A stretch of DNA of 64,000 bases from Phlyctochytrium arcticum (lineage: Eukaryota > Chytridiomycota > Chytridiomycetes > Chytridiales > Chytridiaceae). The stretch spans positions 558,001-622,000 of the forward strand of contig JAHLKI010000005.1 of NCBI GenBank assembly GCA_025602905.1, written 5' to 3'. The translations under genes were made by a program, and so were the position numbers. The notes beneath the pieces are model-generated. The model was not told the DNA's origin and searched no databases. It worked only from the letters and a program-made list of their open reading frames with translations. Shown one piece after another: positions 1 to 11,132 of this stretch (position 1 is its first letter; each line of letters starts with the position of its first letter).

Positions 1-432
1 AGTGGGAACTGCCTTCAATTTACTTGTAGAGAGCTGCCCCCAGTCCCCGCTGTCCTTCTCTGGAAACTCGGAATGCCGGAGTACCGCGTCATTTTGCGGG
101 TGGGGTCTTTCAGGAATCAGCCCTCCATCCGAATGTTTTACGATTTCTGTTTTTTTCCGTGGCTCTATTGGCGCGAAAGCGCCGCTGACTTACTTGTCAA
201 CAGGCTGTTTTTCCTGGTATCCCATTATGAATATGTAAACCGGTGATGTTGTTGAACATGTGTGGGAAATAAACAATAGCTTCTCGCTCAAAATCCGCAG
301 CACGAACTCCCGAGACCTGGTTTACATGAATCTATTAATATTCATGGTGGTATTTCGGAAATATTAAACAATATTTTGTCACTTTGACTTGTTGTTACCG
401 GTTAATATTGATTAATGTGTAGGATTGTGTGA

Positions 433-528
433 GATGAGTGGCTTGGGAAATGAATGGCTTGGGAGATCAGTGGCTTGGACGATGAATGGCGTGGGAGACT
501 GAATAGCTGGCGAGATGAATGGCTAAGG
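433..528. repeat. 16-bp minisatellite, about six units
   Basis: Six consecutive imperfect units of 16 bp, close to GATGAATGGCTTGGGA, read across this stretch. The first four units match well; the last two are more diverged. Confidence 0.8.
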
Positions 529-729
529 TAAACAAAAATTTCATCTGCGGCAAAAAAGAACTTTCCATTTCCAACCGGCTTTGCCCATGTTGCTAACCGC
601 GTAGTATTGTTGCAAGAAAAAACAAAGAATAATACTAGCGCTGTTACTCTCTCTTTACTCAACGTAAGATCTGAACGGCAGCATCCCTTCCCAAACATAG
701 AAAAATCCCTCGGTATGGTACTTTCCCCC

Positions 730-736
730 TATATAA
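730..736 (+). promoter_or_regulatory. TATA box of the truncated copy at 825
   Basis: TATATAA lies about 90-95 bp before the ATG at 825. The paralogue at 44025 has TATAAAA at nearly the same distance inside alignable flanking sequence, which supports a conserved core promoter. Confidence 0.55.
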
Positions 737-824
737 CGAGAGCCTCCCCGAGGCCCACCCATAGTAGAAGCAAGTAGTATATACCCTCACGAAAACGACG
801 AAAAGTCGTCATAAACTACAATCG

Positions 825-1415
825 ATGTCGTCCGCAATGGACTCTACATCCTTACCGCTACGACGACGACGCCCGGGCGCAGCTCGCATCCCGTTTCTCA
901 TTCTCGCATTTTTGATACCTACTCTGCTAGGAATCCTCATCAGCAGCGCACCAAAGGTCGTCGATGCCAAGTGTGTATGCCACCCGGACGCCCCTGCAAA
1001 AATACTCGGATACCTGGACCAAGCCGGGCCTTCCCCAAACCCAACGACCACCCGCGTGAGTTGCAATGCCGATGTCGCAATCTCCATGACGGGTCCCCTG
1101 ATGGCCAAAGGGCGGGCGACAATCGGGTGGATTGTTCCGTTTTACAACAAGGCATGGAAGCATCTGAAGGAAACGTATGGGGGGTGTTCGGTTCCGAGGC
1201 TCTTGAAGGCCCCGATTGGACCTGAGTGTGAAGCGTTTGGGGCGCCAAAACCGTTGCTTGCGCAGTTTGGGTTGGGAACAGCTCCAGTGTCCGATGGGTG
1301 GGCCTCTTGGCGAGTGCGGTTCGATGTTTCAGACGATCCCTCGATAACAAATTGTCGGACCTGGATAGGACAAGCACATAACGGATGGTTGAACAGTGAC
1401 TATTGCATCTACTAA
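825..1415 (+). pseudogene. truncated copy of an unknown signal-anchored gene
   Basis: This is a 196-residue open frame starting at an ATG. It begins with a short Arg-rich segment (SLPLRRRRPGAAR), then a hydrophobic stretch at about residues 21-42 that looks like a signal anchor or signal peptide. After that comes a Cys-containing extracellular-type domain (CVCHPDAP, YGGCSVPRLL). It is closely similar, residue for residue, to the N-terminal half of the gene at 44025. Similarity stops abruptly near 1404, after which this copy hits a stop while the other reads on for about 170 residues. I therefore read it as a 5' fragment of a duplicated gene. The family is not recognised. It could still be expressed as a short secreted protein, because its TATA box and start are kept. 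Confidence 0.6.
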
Positions 1416-2796
1416 AAAAATCACGGTTTATACGCAAGCGGGAAAGGAAAAGAATCAATTTAAAGCATCATCCACAGTTAGCAAATAATTTTTCTTTATT
1501 CCCCATGGTTGTTGTTAAGGCCCGAGAAAATGGTTGTTGGGCCAGGTTGGCACCCCGGCTGCACAAATCTTTAGCTTATTGGCAATAACCGTTGATGACA
1601 ACCCTGGGTGCGTGCCCTCCGACCGCCGGTATCGATGTCCCTCCCCTTTGGCGGGTCTTGCTCGGATCATTCTTACTATAGGCGGAGTCTGGCGGGGATT
1701 ATAGCCGAGACCCGGGACCCCATATTGCTTCTTCCCGATCAGTTTTGGTTTGGCCTGGCGCCGGAAGTGTGGGTCACAGGTCTCGTCTCATCACAGAATG
1801 TCCCTGCCCCATGAACAAAATGACCCTTCTCCAAAACCATATGACGACGGCGGTTCGCAGCTTCGGGTATACGGCCTCATCATTATTTGCCCTTCCTTTT
1901 CCACGGGGGGCCGATCTGTCAAGAGCCTCAGTCATCAGCCGGTACAGAACGCGTCCGCTCAAGATGTCGAAGATTGCCGAGCATCTTCAAACTCAAATTC
2001 TCCCCAAAACCTCCCAATTCCCAATACTTGTCGGAAAAATTAGCCCGTGTATACTGGGCGATCGGGGACTCCGCCTCCCCTCTCCATTCGTGCAAATGGT
2101 TCTTGGAATCCTAAAACAAAAACCGAAGTACTGCTGCGCAAATGTCCGAACGTCCGAACGCGCCCCTTGACGCGCGCGATACACGCTGACCAAGATGGCC
2201 AAGTACCACTAGTACCAGCCAAGTACCGCAGTTCGAACGCGTTGAAGGTGATTTTTTATCATTTGAACCCCCCGGCACATTTCCCTCCCCCTCCCCTCCC
2301 TTCGGCCGTTATAATCAAATTGTGCTTTTGTGGTTGTCCAGTGGAACGGTTTGGTATCATCTTACTCAACCTACTTCCTACCACCATCTACGCGTCGACG
2401 GTCTTCTCACCTACTTACGCGCTCTCTGTGCCTTGCCGGTACTCTCTCTCACCAATATCCTTTCGCCGCCCACTGCCTTTGCCGTCGCCGCCGCCGCCCC
2501 CCTCCACTCATTGCAACCTAATTTCGCGTAACACGTCGGGCGGAAACTCCGACCTCCCCACTTACTTTTCCCGCGGACGCCAGGCAAACTCTCTTATAAC
2601 CACGGTCTCGCCTAGAACGACAACGCCAACAACAGAACTTTTACAGGCGATCCCCGGCCGATGCGTGTTTGACCCAAACAGGCATTGGGGGATCCAGATT
2701 ACGCGCCGCGCGTAGAGAGTTAGAGCGTGTTTCAAAGGAACATCCAGTACAAGCAGCAAACGACTATTATTTCGTCAGTAGCAAAAGAGCACGAGA
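1416..2796. other. spacer and probable promoter of the 2797 gene
   Basis: No supported gene. A 222-codon open frame (2047-2715) crosses a very pyrimidine-rich tract (about 2265-2530) with low-complexity translation, so I do not call it. The C/T-rich tract just upstream of the next gene would suit a promoter or 5' leader, but no discrete element can be named. Confidence 0.5.
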
Positions 2797-5726
2797 ATGC
2801 TCGGACTCGGTCACATTGATGCCCATGCATCGTCGTCTCCGACAAGAACTCGAGGCGGGCAGCACCAGACTCATCAACTCGCGTCCTCGCCACTAGCCAG
2901 CGATGCTCCACCCATGCTCGATCGCAGAAGCACTCCGCTCAAGCGGACAGGCATGATGGAAACGCCAAAGAAGCGCATTCAAAGTAGCGTTAGGTAAGGC
3001 CACGGCTCACCATGCTAGATGAAATTTGGACTTATGATGTCTCCGTCATAACTAGAAAAAGCAGAGTATTGACCGTTGATGGAACGGTCGAAGAGACATT
3101 GGAAGCACCCGATACGCCCGCTCGTAACACGCGTTCAAAGTGAGTCTTTCCGTTCACATATTCATTTGTTGTCATCTTTGAGACTGATCTCGAACCATTT
3201 CTTTTCTTTTCATTTACATTTTTCCATCACCTCAGACGATGCATCAAAACAATCGACATTCACGACTTTCTTTTAACGGACCAACCCAGCGGACGCAAAA
3301 CTACCGGAAAGAAAGCACCGGCGAGCACCAGAAAAGACTGGCGGGACCCCAATGACACTTTTGTCATTCAAGATGTCGACCGACCGAAGGTCGACATGGA
3401 AGCGGTATCCCCTTCCCCGCTACCGCGGATCACCACCACAACCGACGACTCTGAAATGGCAAACAACACTCCTGTTCTACAGACTCGACCACCTGAGGCA
3501 AGCATCGCTAATGAGGATACACCTGGTACAAATCTGAGTCGTGTCATGGGCGGTATGGCGCTTCACAGTGTTCAACGCAACAATGATCGCAGTCGGACAC
3601 CGGCCAGTGCACCCCACCTCAGGACTAATGATCTCATGCTCGGCACTCCTCACTCCGCCAAACCCCCTAGATTCCGCGCACCTACACCGCGCACAGAGCT
3701 GGCCGCTACTTTCGACCAGATTTCACTCCACAGCGCTCAAAAGCCTCGTGCGTATCTCTTTTCTCGTGACGGGGTGCCCAATACTCCCAATAGATATCGA
3801 ACGCCAATGTTGGACGCGAGTAGTCCATTCAATGATGACGCCCCCGCCCCCTCAAGCGCCGTCCGGTCACCAGTCCAATCTGCTACGTGTCGCAAATTGT
3901 TTCCCCGGCAGGAAGGTTCGGGGACCCCCAGACGACATTTGAACACCCCGGGTCGGGCAACACCAGACCCGTCTGCATTCCAGGGTTCCGCCGGCCCCCG
4001 GTCGACGCGCCGACAACTTTTCCCAAATGATCTGCCTCCGCGTCATCCCAAGACGCTCTTCGGGTCGAGTCAAAAGAATGCTTCCCGACCGGTTCCCGCC
4101 TCTTCTGATAATCCCTTTTTGGTGGATGCAGATAGCGGGGCAGAACAAAGAACTTTGCCAAAGAACGATACATTCACCGCCTCTACTCCTCAGCGGGGGT
4201 CTCAAGCCGACCCATGTACCCCACCGGACAAGATTTTAGATCCGTCGATGACACCTACTCCGTCAGCGCCAAAGGCCAATAGTTGGATGCGGGAGGCACA
4301 GACACCCACCCGCTCAATCAAAAGTGCTCATGCAGCATCAGCCGTGCGGGAAACACCGTCTCCCACCCTCTCAATCAAAAGTGCTCGTGCAACATCAGCC
4401 ATGCGGGAACGAACAAAGCGTTTCTGCTCAATCCCAGAAGCTGAGGAAATATCCTTGGGAGAAGAGCCACAATCTCCCACCCGCTTAATCAAGAGTGCTC
4501 AAAAGCCCTGGAAAACATCTCGTGTCCTGCCGTCCACCAGCGACAATCCATTCTTGTGCAACGATGCCAGCAGCTCCCCATCTCCCTTGTTTAGCGCTTC
4601 GATGGGCCTGTCCCAATCCCTGCCGACTTCCTTCATGTCCCGCCAATCGGATTCCCAGTACATCCCTCCGCTCAGTCCTGCAGCGCCCCGGAGTGCACGC
4701 AAAAGACGTCGTGCCATTGAAACAGAGTCCATTGAGGAGGAAGATGAATCTGCCGTGCCACCCATGATTCCTGCCGCGCAAGATGATATTGTCGACATGG
4801 ATGACCCGAAGCGCATGGGTAGACATGATATGCGACGATACGGAGAGCTGCCTTCACATTTAGATTTCGAGATCCCTGATAGTGATGATGAAGAATTGTT
4901 GCTTCCGGCGGCCGGCAATCATGATATGCAAGTTTTTATGGTCACCAACATTGCGGTGCGCCACCCATTTCCACTTCCACTCCCTAGTTCAGAGAATTGG
5001 GATAAGGAGAACGACGGGGCTACGATCACTCACAAGATCATGATGGACGCGGAACGTATTATTCTTGGGGAGCTTCCCATGACCTTGTTTTCAGAGTACA
5101 AAACAATTCGACAACCGACAAAGTTTGGGGGGCCTCCCAAGTACTTTGGTCCCAACAGCGCGTGGTCAAGTAAGGAAAGCAGCAGATGCTCTACTCCTCA
5201 TGCCCGTAAGGGAAGTGCTCCAAGCTTGGGTTCGACACCGGTTCGTCGCCGCAGGGAATCAACATCATCAACGCCGCTTGGATTCGGGTCGAGCTCACCG
5301 GTTCGCCGCCGCAAGGAATCAACGTCAACACCGCTAGGATTCGGGTCGAGCTCGCCGGTTCGTCGCCGCAAGGACTCAACATCAACACCGCTTGGATTTG
5401 GGTCCAGTTCGCCTCGATTTCCGAGTAGCTTGGCGACTGAAGTATCCCAGACTTCTCCTGCTCCCGCGCTAGTGAATACAACTGAGTCGCCTGTCGCGGC
5501 ACTTAAAGCGAAATGCAAGACCCCATTGGCACAAGGTGTTTCGGCTAAATCATCGCCCCGTCTGCAAAGTCGTCACCCTAAACATCCCCGGTCACCCACA
5601 ATTGACTCTGCCGAGGGTAGTGCAATGACACGCAGCCCGATGGGCAAAAAACCTCGCGCCAAGTCTCCATCTCCAGTGAAGGCGCCTCGTACAAATTCCC
5701 TTCTTGCGTCGTGGCGCCCAGAATGA
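2797..5726 (+). CDS. Ser/Thr-Pro-rich repeat protein, possibly cell-cycle regulated
   Basis: The model has three exons: 2797-2993, 3065-3139 and 3236-5726, giving 920 residues. Introns of 71 and 96 nt have GTAAGG and GTGAGT donors and AG acceptors, and the frame is kept across both. The product is low-complexity and basic, rich in SP and TP sites of the kind phosphorylated by CDKs or MAP kinases. A motif like PTRSIKSA recurs three times near residues 440-500. A 19-20 residue unit, SPVRRRKESTSTPLGFGSS, is repeated three times in tandem. A KEN tripeptide (WDKEND), the APC/C degron pattern, lies in the second half. No catalytic domain is visible. The family is not recognised, and the cell-cycle idea rests only on the SP/TP sites and KEN. 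The first ATG is a choice; in-frame ATGs further on in exon 1 are alternatives. Confidence 0.7.
5235..5408 (+). repeat. in-frame 57-60 bp tandem repeat, three copies
   Basis: Units at 5235-5294 (60 bp, one extra Ser codon), 5295-5351 and 5352-5408 encode PVRRR(K/R)(E/D)ST(S)STPLGFGSS. The copies differ by a few substitutions, pointing to fairly recent expansion within the coding region. Confidence 0.9.
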
Positions 5727-6060
5727 GTTCGATGAGACCAAGCTGTTTTCCACGCATCCACTTGCAAACAACAATCATCCGTGAGCCTCTAATACCAGTC
5801 TCTTGGCGATCGGAACAATTCCCGTTAAACACTTTTCTGTTTTTTGTTTTTGCGAACCGGCATGGTGCCCCGAAAATATAGACTTTGCGGCACACCAATT
5901 CTTTCAGGATTGGACCCTAATGAACATTTGTAATATGACTTTCCCCTCCCCCCTAAAAATATACAATCAGCCCATATATTCTGTGTAGTAACTAAAAGAA
6001 TAACAACAAGAGATTCAAATCTACCTCCATGAGTGAAAATGGGATGGGATGCAGACATAC
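5727..6060. other. convergent intergenic spacer
   Basis: This 334-bp gap lies between two convergent genes and must hold both 3' UTRs. It is AT-rich with several AATATA/AATAAC-like stretches, but no single terminator signal can be assigned. Confidence 0.5.
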
Positions 6061-6920
6061 TTAACCGTACATCGGATCCCAGTCTTCGTCCGAGTCTTCT
6101 GCTACGGGGGTAGCGGTCGCAGCATTAGCTTCTGCCCGTTTCTTCTTCTCGTACTCCGCATCGTCGGTAGGGAATTCTCGGCGACAGATGGGGCAAGTGT
6201 TGTGCAATTCCAGCCAGGGCACAATGCACTCTGCGTGAAAACGATGTTGGCAAGGCAACTGTTTGGCGAGACTTTTGACGGGTATGCTCCCTTTGACGTC
6301 CTTTTCAATCAGTGACTCAACACAGATAGAACACGTGGGGTCTATGATCAAAAAATAAGTTATGAGATGACAATGTACAAATATCAGAGGAGAAGATGCT
6401 TACCAGCGGTAGCGGATGTTATCTCGATGGAAGGCAGGTTTGCCACAAAGGACTTGGAAGCCGGGGGCTTGCCTTTGGCACTTGTTCCAAACCAAGATCA
6501 GAATACTGCAATGCGCTGGAAGCGACGGAACATCCAACTCACCTGGCGTTTGCTTCTTCCAGTAACTGTGATATCAGATTATCCAGAACGCCTTGTTGTG
6601 TTTCGTTCTGCTGCATATCCGGCCGATCCCGGATGGATCCAAAAAGACTGCAGTTCCCAAGTCAGAACTTGGTTTCCATACCAAACGGAAGGCACACACA
6701 AAGACATACCTAGCAACCGCCAGCATCTGCTCCATGCCATCCATTTGCTGAGACAGTGTTTCGTGACCCATAAAGTCGTCTACGTTTGGGTTGTGATTCC
6801 GGGCAGTACGTGAAGTCTGTGCTCGGCCTGGGTCCGGCAGACTATGATCCACTGAGATCTGGTCAGTCGGGACAGCTCTCGCTCCGAAACAGCTGCTAGG
6901 TACTCACAGAAATATGACAT
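6061..6920 (-). CDS. RNF181-like RING-H2 E3 ubiquitin ligase
   Basis: The model has five exons on the minus strand: 6908-6920, 6710-6851, 6543-6647, 6404-6480 and 6061-6341, giving 205 residues. Introns are 56, 62, 62 and 62 nt, and every junction keeps frame. The C-terminal RING-H2 domain shows CSIC, CQHRFH, the [12 protein letters not shown] signature and a following REFPTDD. The short N-terminus MSYFLDH, a helical middle ([11 protein letters not shown]) and the tail ending in MYG match the layout of animal RNF181 (MASYFDEH start, PTDD after the RING, MY end, about 150 residues). It is expected to pass ubiquitin from an E2 to substrates. The N-terminal zinc finger of the related RNF115/126 group is absent. 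The 13-nt first exon is the least certain part. Confidence 0.85.
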
Positions 6921-9900
6921 TGTTTGATTTGTTTCTGGGTGTTGGTTGGCGATCGGGAAGCGGTGTCCGAAACTTGGAGTTTTCTTTCGCGTTTTTTGAA
7001 GGGTGTCACTGGAAAATGAAGGAGCCGGACATGTGACTGTGCCGCCGATCTGGGGACACAAAGCGGAGAAGCACATGTGTCCGAGTGAACCACATTGTTG
7101 GAAATCTTGTAGCCGGAAAACAAAAAGCTGCGTTGGGAAAAGTTTTTTTTCCAGACCATTTCAGATTCTCAGGAAACGAGAGGGTAAACCTCGCTTCGCT
7201 CGGGTACAATGTAGGGAAGAATTTTAATTTTGATCTCCACCAAATGAGGTGAAGCAGGAGGTGAAGAGACAAAAATAACAAAATGGAAATGTATCGGAGA
7301 AGAAGTGTCCGCTCAGTGAATGACATTCAAGAGATCTGGCAAAAATGTAGGTATGATATACACCGATCCCTTCCTTGCTTGCCCATACAACTTGTGAATA
7401 GTGATTGCATAGGTAATGGATATGCATGTTGAATATCTTGACCCTGAATACTGCTCATCTTCACAGAGACCGGTGACAATATCTAAAAGTTGAGTATGGT
7501 TCTGAGAATTGTCTTAATTTGCCAATTTGTCCTTGCTGAAGACATGGTAGAATGTAACTGCTAAAATCATTTCACTGACAATAATCCCATTGTCTTCTTC
7601 GAGGTAAGTATGTCGAGATTTGAATGGAATTCTTTCAAAATTGGCGGTTCATACAAAAGTTTGATTATCTCCCAGACCATTGAAGGACCCTCAGCCTGAA
7701 CCAACAGTTTAGAACCGATGGTAGTCCAGTCACTTTCAAAAACATTATGATTGTATTCATTATTGGGCGTGGGTAGATATCCAATGCTCAGCTGAATTAG
7801 GCACTTGTGAAATTCCCTCACAAAAACTACATGAGCATTTGCAAATTTGAGCCTATAGTTGTGCGTACTACTCCGTCAAGTTAATAAGACTAAGGTTGTC
7901 TCGCCCAAGTGTGGAAGGCAGCATGTACCAAAAATCACCGCCCAAGATAGCAACAGTGCCACCAACAGGTTCGTACATTTATATGCCGCATCATCTCCAA
8001 TGGTAAAGCATTTCTATTGGAGCAACTCACCAAGCGCATCTCATGGGGTTTTATGGTGCAAATGGAGTTGGCCAACATATTAGTTCGGACCTTTGTCTAA
8101 CGTGTGCACCGGGGCATTGAATCCGCGAAGAAGCTGACTTCGGTAGTTCAAGAAATCTGCCAAGCCAAAATCGCGCCTCAGTAATTGGATCGTGGGAAAT
8201 TTTATGTTAGTGACCCAATGCAAGCGTGCAAAGTTTTGTATATTTCTTAGTTTAGCCAGTGTCCCTATTGTGTGAAATCGTATAAAAAGGCAGTCTGGGT
8301 TTGTTTTGAAGAAGAGAATCCAGGAACTGTCACCTACAACATATTGTACGCTTTCAAAAGCATCTAGTCATCCTGTTGTAGGCCTGTCTGCTCCTGTTTT
8401 CCTTTCCTAAAGAGCCAGCACTGGCAAGAGCAAAAAATGTCTTATTTCTGCCACAACATTGTTCATATGAAATGACACGGCATTTTGGTGCAATGACTAC
8501 TGCAAAATTTACTGTATAATACATTTTGTACTTCCAACTTTAGCACATTGATTGATCCTTCTCAATGATCAGCCAATACAGTATTACAGTCGAATGGCAA
8601 AGAGGGCCAGACGTTCGCTCCAAGGCAGGAATGGGTTGGCGGCTAAGAAAGGGTCATTCCTGGAAGAGACACATTTGGTGCTGTTTCTTCTTTAGGTAGG
8701 AAGTAAATGGCATTGGAGTCACACCAATCTAACTGGCACTTTGTGATGCGCGTAAGATGTCCCAATCTTAAAAGGAATACCCATTGAACCATCTGGTAGG
8801 TCTACATGCACGTATACAGTAGCGCGCAGCGTTCAGCCAGGGGCCCCAGTGCCGCAACCGGCTCAAGGGGCCACTGTCCACTTCTTATATATATACAGTA
8901 CAGGCAAGCATTTGTGCTTTAGATAAATTGACTGCTTATTCTATTGTTTTTTCCTCTACTACTGTATATGTGGATGAAAGTCATTTAGAACAAAGGAAGG
9001 GCATAGTGTCCAAAACCAACTGTGCCACAATAATAAAATAATTTATGACTTTGCCCCCTCTCTTCCAAAACTGTGCCACTTTCGAGCTTTTCTGACTTTG
9101 ATCGTTTTTATTTATATAATAGATGTGTGATAAATCACAAAAAAATTGAAACTAACGTTTTTGCCTCGCCATGTATATGACGGCATGTGCGTAACGATGA
9201 TTGTTTTGTTTATGCGAAGCATCCAGGAATTGTCTGGAACATCCAGAAAGAGAAGGAAAATCACAGATCCACTCATCGATATTTTTCCCGATAACTGAAT
9301 TCACGATCTGATTCACGATAAACCAATGACGGCTGAGCAGATTAAATATAAGAAAGATAAGTAGTGCCTATGAATGAAAGCACTACAGTACATATACATC
9401 TGGATGGTGCATATAGGATAGGCGTTGCTGAGCAATACAATATGAGTGCATTGCAAAGAAAATATATGAAGCCGAACTAATCGTAGCAAATTGTCAGACT
9501 TGATCGATACGTAGTAGATATCAAACTGAGGGATATCAAAGGATCCTCTACAGACTTTGAGTCTGACCTTCTCTTACCGCGTGTTTCACATGAAAGTCCC
9601 ACGGAACTAACGTCAAAAAAGATTGTTAGATACGAAGAACTTGTTTGATGGCATATAGCTGTGCAGAGATGGAGAGGAGAGTTAGTTGAGCCGGTATAAC
9701 TGGTCTCACTCCCCGAGAATGCGCAACCGATGGCTCTCCCTTAGTGCAACAAGCAGCGTCAATCAGAAGTTGCGTATGGCGCGAAGTACGCTTCAGGAAC
9801 GTAGACGAGTGCTCCTTTCTAGTGCGTGAGGTTGAGCTCGGGAGTGTGCAACCGACGGCTCTCCCTTAGTGCGAGAAGCAGCGTCAATAAGACGTTGCGT

Positions 9901-11132
9901 ATAGCGCGCAAGTACGCCTCAGGAACGTAGACGAGTGCTGTTTGCTCGTGCGTGAGGATGAGCTCGGGAGTACGAGTAGAGTAACCCCAGGACCAGCTCC
10001 GCACACCTCTGTCCCGCCTGAGGTATTATTTTCACCTACAGAGTGAGTAGCTTCGTCAACTCGTAAAAACCCTAATTTCGATTTTGAAAATCAAAAAACG
10101 TACTCGCGGTGTTGCCGTTGCGTAAAGACGCACTCTGCCAATAATTATCACATTCAGCATGTGTGAAAGACACGTCTCACCTTCTCCAACCTCTAAACCC
10201 ATCTCAGTCATTCCCTATGAACGAGCACACGATGTACTGCGCAGTAATCGGTCCATTTACCTTGCAGAGTAAGAGACACTGACCCATGTATTGAAAAAGT
10301 GAGAGGACACTACTGACTGACTCCCGGTACTTGTGAGATACATTTCGTCCTTTTCTGCTACGCAGAATACTATCCTCTCCGGAAGTTTTCTCCAAATCGA
10401 CTTTTTGCCAAAGTCACTCCCGATCACCTCACTTCCTGATAATAACTGTATCAACAGTATTGACTATCACCGCTACGACCATCGCTTATGACAGTATTAA
10501 GACAGTATAAACGTTTGTACCCACCTACTAAGCTGTGAAATTGGATGTTGGGGGGAGCATCAAGATATTTTTTCCAAGTCCAACAAAATGACTTGTGTGC
10601 CTAGGGAGGCATCATTTGGAAGTTCAACTTTCTCCGCGTTCTGACAGGTTCAATAGTCAGATTTCCTATACCTGTGCATGTCCCAACAGCTCAAAACGTC
10701 TCCACAAAACAAAACATCTGAGATCTCCCACGCATCCAAGATTCGCTGGTTCGGGCGCGCCTTATTACCATTCATGCTCCAGCCACGGTTCCCAAAATGT
10801 TCCAAATTTCATTCCATACCATTCCGTATCGAAATCGACATAAAAAAAGTATGTGGGGCACAACCTTTCTTGAAAATGGGAAAAAAATTCGGGGAAAATG
10901 TGAGCTGATATGGGACATCTTCATTTTATGAAGCATAACAAGGAAAGTATATATACATGTTTGACCCGGGTATCCAAAGCTACGCAAACCAATTTAAACA
11001 ACGAAAAGAAAGAAAAAAAAGAGCAAACAAAGAAAAGGTTGACGCAAGGGGAGGTTTTTGTGCATGAAATATCGGGGTTGAAGTGCCAAGTTGAGAGACG
11101 GGTATATTCGAGTAGATGTCCGGGAGCCCTTT
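6921..11132. other. 4.2-kb AT-rich spacer
   Basis: No gene can be supported. Open frames are short (under about 100 codons) and show no motifs. The stretch holds a two-copy 125-bp tandem repeat (9721-9970) and AT-rich simple sequence. An 84-codon open frame at 7567-7821 (minus strand) looks protein-like (hydrophobic, helix-prone) but matches nothing I recognise and may be a relic. Old, decayed transposon DNA is a reasonable but unproven reading. Confidence 0.55.
9721..9970. repeat. two-copy 125-bp tandem repeat
   Basis: Two adjacent copies start with G(C/T)GCAACCGA at 9721 and 9846. Both contain GGCTCTCCCTTAGTGC, AGCAGCGTCAAT, AGGAACGTAGACGAGTGCT and GAGCTCGGGAGT. They differ at scattered positions, so the duplication is not fresh. 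No open frame is conserved between copies. Confidence 0.9.

Larger units (their letters stand above)
1..824. other. left-edge spacer with duplicated promoter
   Basis: No convincing gene is visible here. The small open frames at the left edge carry no recognisable motif. From roughly position 340 the sequence becomes alignable with about 43555-44024, the region upstream of the paralogous gene at 44025, so this is part of an old segmental duplication. A 16-bp minisatellite (433-528) sits inside it and has no counterpart in the other copy. Confidence 0.6.

Noticed and set aside
2047..2715. 222-codon frame upstream of the SP/TP-rich gene
   Set aside because: Runs through a pyrimidine-rich tract, gives Pro/Ser/Leu low-complexity translation and has no motif or splice link to the next gene.
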